DNA from: CAZBZG01 sp964496245
GTDB lineage: Bacteria > Planctomycetota > SZUA-567
DNA length: 7,100 bases
Assembly (NCBI GenBank): GCA_964496245.1
Contig: CAZBZG010000248.1
Span: 1-7,100 of the forward strand
Direction: 5' to 3'
Part shown: in pieces, positions 6,000 through 7,100 of the stretch
Layout: the number at the start of each line of letters is the position of its first letter
Position numbering within the stretch: the first letter of the stretch is position 1
Notes under the pieces: model-generated
Seen by the model: the letters and a program-made list of their open reading frames with translations, nothing else
Database searches by the model: none
What the model was told of the DNA's origin: nothing
Position numbers and translations under genes: made by a program

Positions 6000-6040
6000 G
6001 CCGCGCCCGCGTCAGGAGCCCGTGGCAGCGCGGGCGCGGC
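6000..6040. repeat. Perfect 12-bp GC inverted repeat upstream of the membrane-protein gene
   Basis: GCCGCGCCCGCG (6000-6011) and CGCGGGCGCGGC (6029-6040) are perfect complements with a 17-base loop. On the plus strand a pyrimidine-rich tract with short T-runs (TCGTCCCTTTCGTTTCTTT) follows directly, so a rightward intrinsic terminator is possible. However, no plus-strand gene lies close upstream. The repeat ends a few bases before a putative -35 box, so a regulatory or insulator role for the next gene is an alternative. Confidence 0.55.
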
Positions 6041-6047
6041 TCGTCCC

Positions 6048-6076
6048 TTTCGTTTCTTTGGCCATCGCAGTATACT
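6048..6076 (+). promoter_or_regulatory. Probable promoter of the membrane-anchored protein gene
   Basis: TATACT (-10, 6071-6076) differs from consensus by one base. The -35 17 bases upstream, TTTCGT (6048-6053), is poor. Transcription would begin near 6083, just before the AGGAG at 6087-6091, which lies 6 bases from the ATG at 6098, giving a very short leader. Confidence 0.45.
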
Positions 6077-6097
6077 CAGAAGTCGCAGGAGACGGAC

Positions 6098-7100
6098 ATG
6101 GACACACCCGATCACCCGCCCGCGCCCTCACCCGCGTCTTCCCGCAGAGCGGCCGTGGCCGGCGGTCTCATCGGTGTGGCGGCGGCGGGCGCGGTTGCGC
6201 TGCCGCTGCTCGTTTTGGCCTACGGCTGGGGCAGGAACCGGGGCGCCGTCCTGGAGCGCCAGCGCACGCGCGTCCGCGAAGCCGTGGTCTGCCCCGCGGA
6301 CGCGCCGGACACCTCCGCGACCACGGAGGCGACCGCCGACAACGACGTCGGCGAGGGCGCGCTTCACGCGTCCAACCGGACGGAAGCGCAGATGGCGACG
6401 GCGGCGCGGACCCAGGACGTGGCCGACGCCCCGCCCAAGCGGCGCGCCATCGCCCTGCACGCCCTTGACTGCGTGCGCCTCACCTGGCCCATGGAGCTCT
6501 TGCAAGAGAGCGAAGCCGTAGACCACCCCCACATCCGCTTGCGCGAGGGCGCCAACCGGTTCGCGCATCCCGGCCGGGGCGTATGCGAGTTCGCCTTCCG
6601 CACCAGGAAGGCGGCGTCCGTGACCCTCTATGTCCGCTGCCGCGGCATGGACGAGTGTTCCAACTCGCTCCTCTGCCGCGTGAACGGCGGCCGCTTCACA
6701 TACATTCCTTTCGGCAAGCAGTACGGCGAATGGTGCTGGCGACCGGCCTATCGCCGCTTCCACCTCCAACCCGGCCTGCACCGGCTGACCCTGCAGGCGA
6801 GCGAAGACGGCATTGTGTTTGACCGCGTGGTGCTGACCTCGCAGCCGCCCACCGACCCGGCCACCATCAAAGACAAACTCGACCGCGTGGCGCGCAAGCC
6901 CGCCCCCCGATTCGACCGCCTGCCTCTGGCCTCGCCCACGCTCTCGGCCATCGGCGGCATCAGCGCCGAGGCCATGCCCATTGGCTCGCTCATGATCGGC
7001 AAGGGGCACACCAACACGCTCACAGTCTTCCTCCGCCTCAACCGGGAGGCGCCGGCCAAAGGCGAAGTGCGCCTGCGCAGCCGGCGCGGGGGCGGTCGAC
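6098..7100 (+). CDS. Membrane-anchored protein with a beta-sandwich (carbohydrate-binding-like) domain, 3'-partial
   Basis: No named family recognised. Of 334 visible residues, 1-18 are a Pro/Ser-rich cytoplasmic tail ending in RR. Residues about 20-44 form one hydrophobic helix (GLIGVAAAGAVALPLLVLAY) that should act as a signal anchor, and the rest would lie outside the cytoplasm. After a low-complexity Ala/Thr/Asp-rich linker (about 60-115), residues about 125-250 look like a jelly-roll domain: LREGANRFAHPGRGVCEFAF, SVTLYVRCRG, RVNGGRFTYIPFG, then LQPGLHRLTLQASEDGIVFDRVVLTS. This strand order, ending in a 'DG..FD.VVLT' turn, is typical of CBM-like modules on surface proteins of Planctomycetes and relatives. 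A second beta-rich domain begins near 270 and is cut by the edge. Seven cysteines (65, 125, 163, 181, 187, 193, 213) in the visible part are unusual and suggest disulfides. Start: AGGAG, 6-base spacing, ATG at 6098. Confidence 0.8.
   Translation, partial: MDTPDHPPAPSPASSRRAAVAGGLIGVAAAGAVALPLLVLAYGWGRNRGAVLERQRTRVREAVVCPADAPDTSATTEATADNDVGEGALHASNRTEAQMATAARTQDVADAPPKRRAIALHALDCVRLTWPMELLQESEAVDHPHIRLREGANRFAHPGRGVCEFAFRTRKAASVTLYVRCRGMDECSNSLLCRVNGGRFTYIPFGKQYGEWCWRPAYRRFHLQPGLHRLTLQASEDGIVFDRVVLTSQPPTDPATIKDKLDRVARKPAPRFDRLPLASPTLSAIGGISAEAMPIGSLMIGKGHTNTLTVFLRLNREAPAKGEVRLRSRRGGGR

Noticed and set aside
6128..7009. Minus-strand open frame of 293 codons opposite the membrane-anchored protein
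   Set aside because: Alanine/glycine/arginine-rich without a domain; the plus-strand frame has a promoter, ribosome binding site, membrane helix and beta-domain pattern.
1..7100. CRISPR array, tRNA, rRNA, insertion sequence or prophage module
   Set aside because: No regularly spaced repeats, no transposase or integrase motifs, and no cloverleaf or conserved rRNA segments were seen by eye.

Overview
The window is a GC-rich bacterial stretch with six recognisable protein genes, SD-type ribosome binding sites and sigma-70-like promoters. The gene types point to a Planctomycetes, Verrucomicrobia, Lentisphaerae or related (PVC-like) lineage, probably a metagenome-derived contig: a VWA / amidotransferase-fold / VWA membrane protein, a membrane-anchored protein with a carbohydrate-binding-like fold, and a Memo-family protein with an extra N-terminal domain. 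The lineage is inferred from family habit; there is no rRNA or marker gene to prove it. No tRNA, rRNA, CRISPR array, transposase or prophage gene was seen.

Layout. (1) Positions 1-2954, minus strand: a leftward unit of three genes. They are an ArfB-like ribosome-rescue hydrolase (2516-2954), a class I SAM methyltransferase that starts 3 bp after it (1748-2512), and, after a 136-bp gap, a large VWA/GATase-fold membrane protein (1-1611) whose C-terminus lies off the left edge. A TATAAT-type promoter for the unit sits at 3033-3060. (2) Positions 3090-5156, plus strand: a divergent two-gene unit with its own promoter. It holds a HAD-IA phosphohydrolase (3169-3903) and, 2 bp later, a Memo/AmmeMemoRadiSam-B family protein (3906-5156). 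(3) Positions 5157-5298: a convergent gap with GC-rich inverted repeats. (4) Positions 5299-5937, minus strand: an ORF whose C-terminal three quarters looks like real protein, possibly part of a beta-propeller, while its N-terminus does not; it may be a 5'-truncated remnant. (5) Positions 5938-6097: a perfect 12-bp inverted repeat and a promoter. (6) Positions 6098-7100, plus strand: the start of a membrane-anchored, cysteine-rich, beta-sandwich-like protein that runs off the right edge.

The main observation is that both the arfB-like gene and the VWA gene are broken by a frameshift of the same phase. In each case the break lies exactly at the same 8-mer on the coding strand, CCAGGCTG, and by eye that 8-mer occurs nowhere else in the window. 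In each case homology logic expects one extra codon between CAG and CTG, so the sequence looks like CAG-G(nn)-CTG with two bases missing (or one base to be skipped). This could be a motif-specific sequencing or consensus error, two coincident mutations, or, less likely, a +1 recoding signal. Checking reads and relatives at the two sites would decide.

Functionally the window is a set of small housekeeping or accessory units, not one obvious pathway. The HAD-Memo pair is tightly coupled and may act together, but the AMMECR1 and radical SAM partners of the classic AmmeMemoRadiSam set are not present here.
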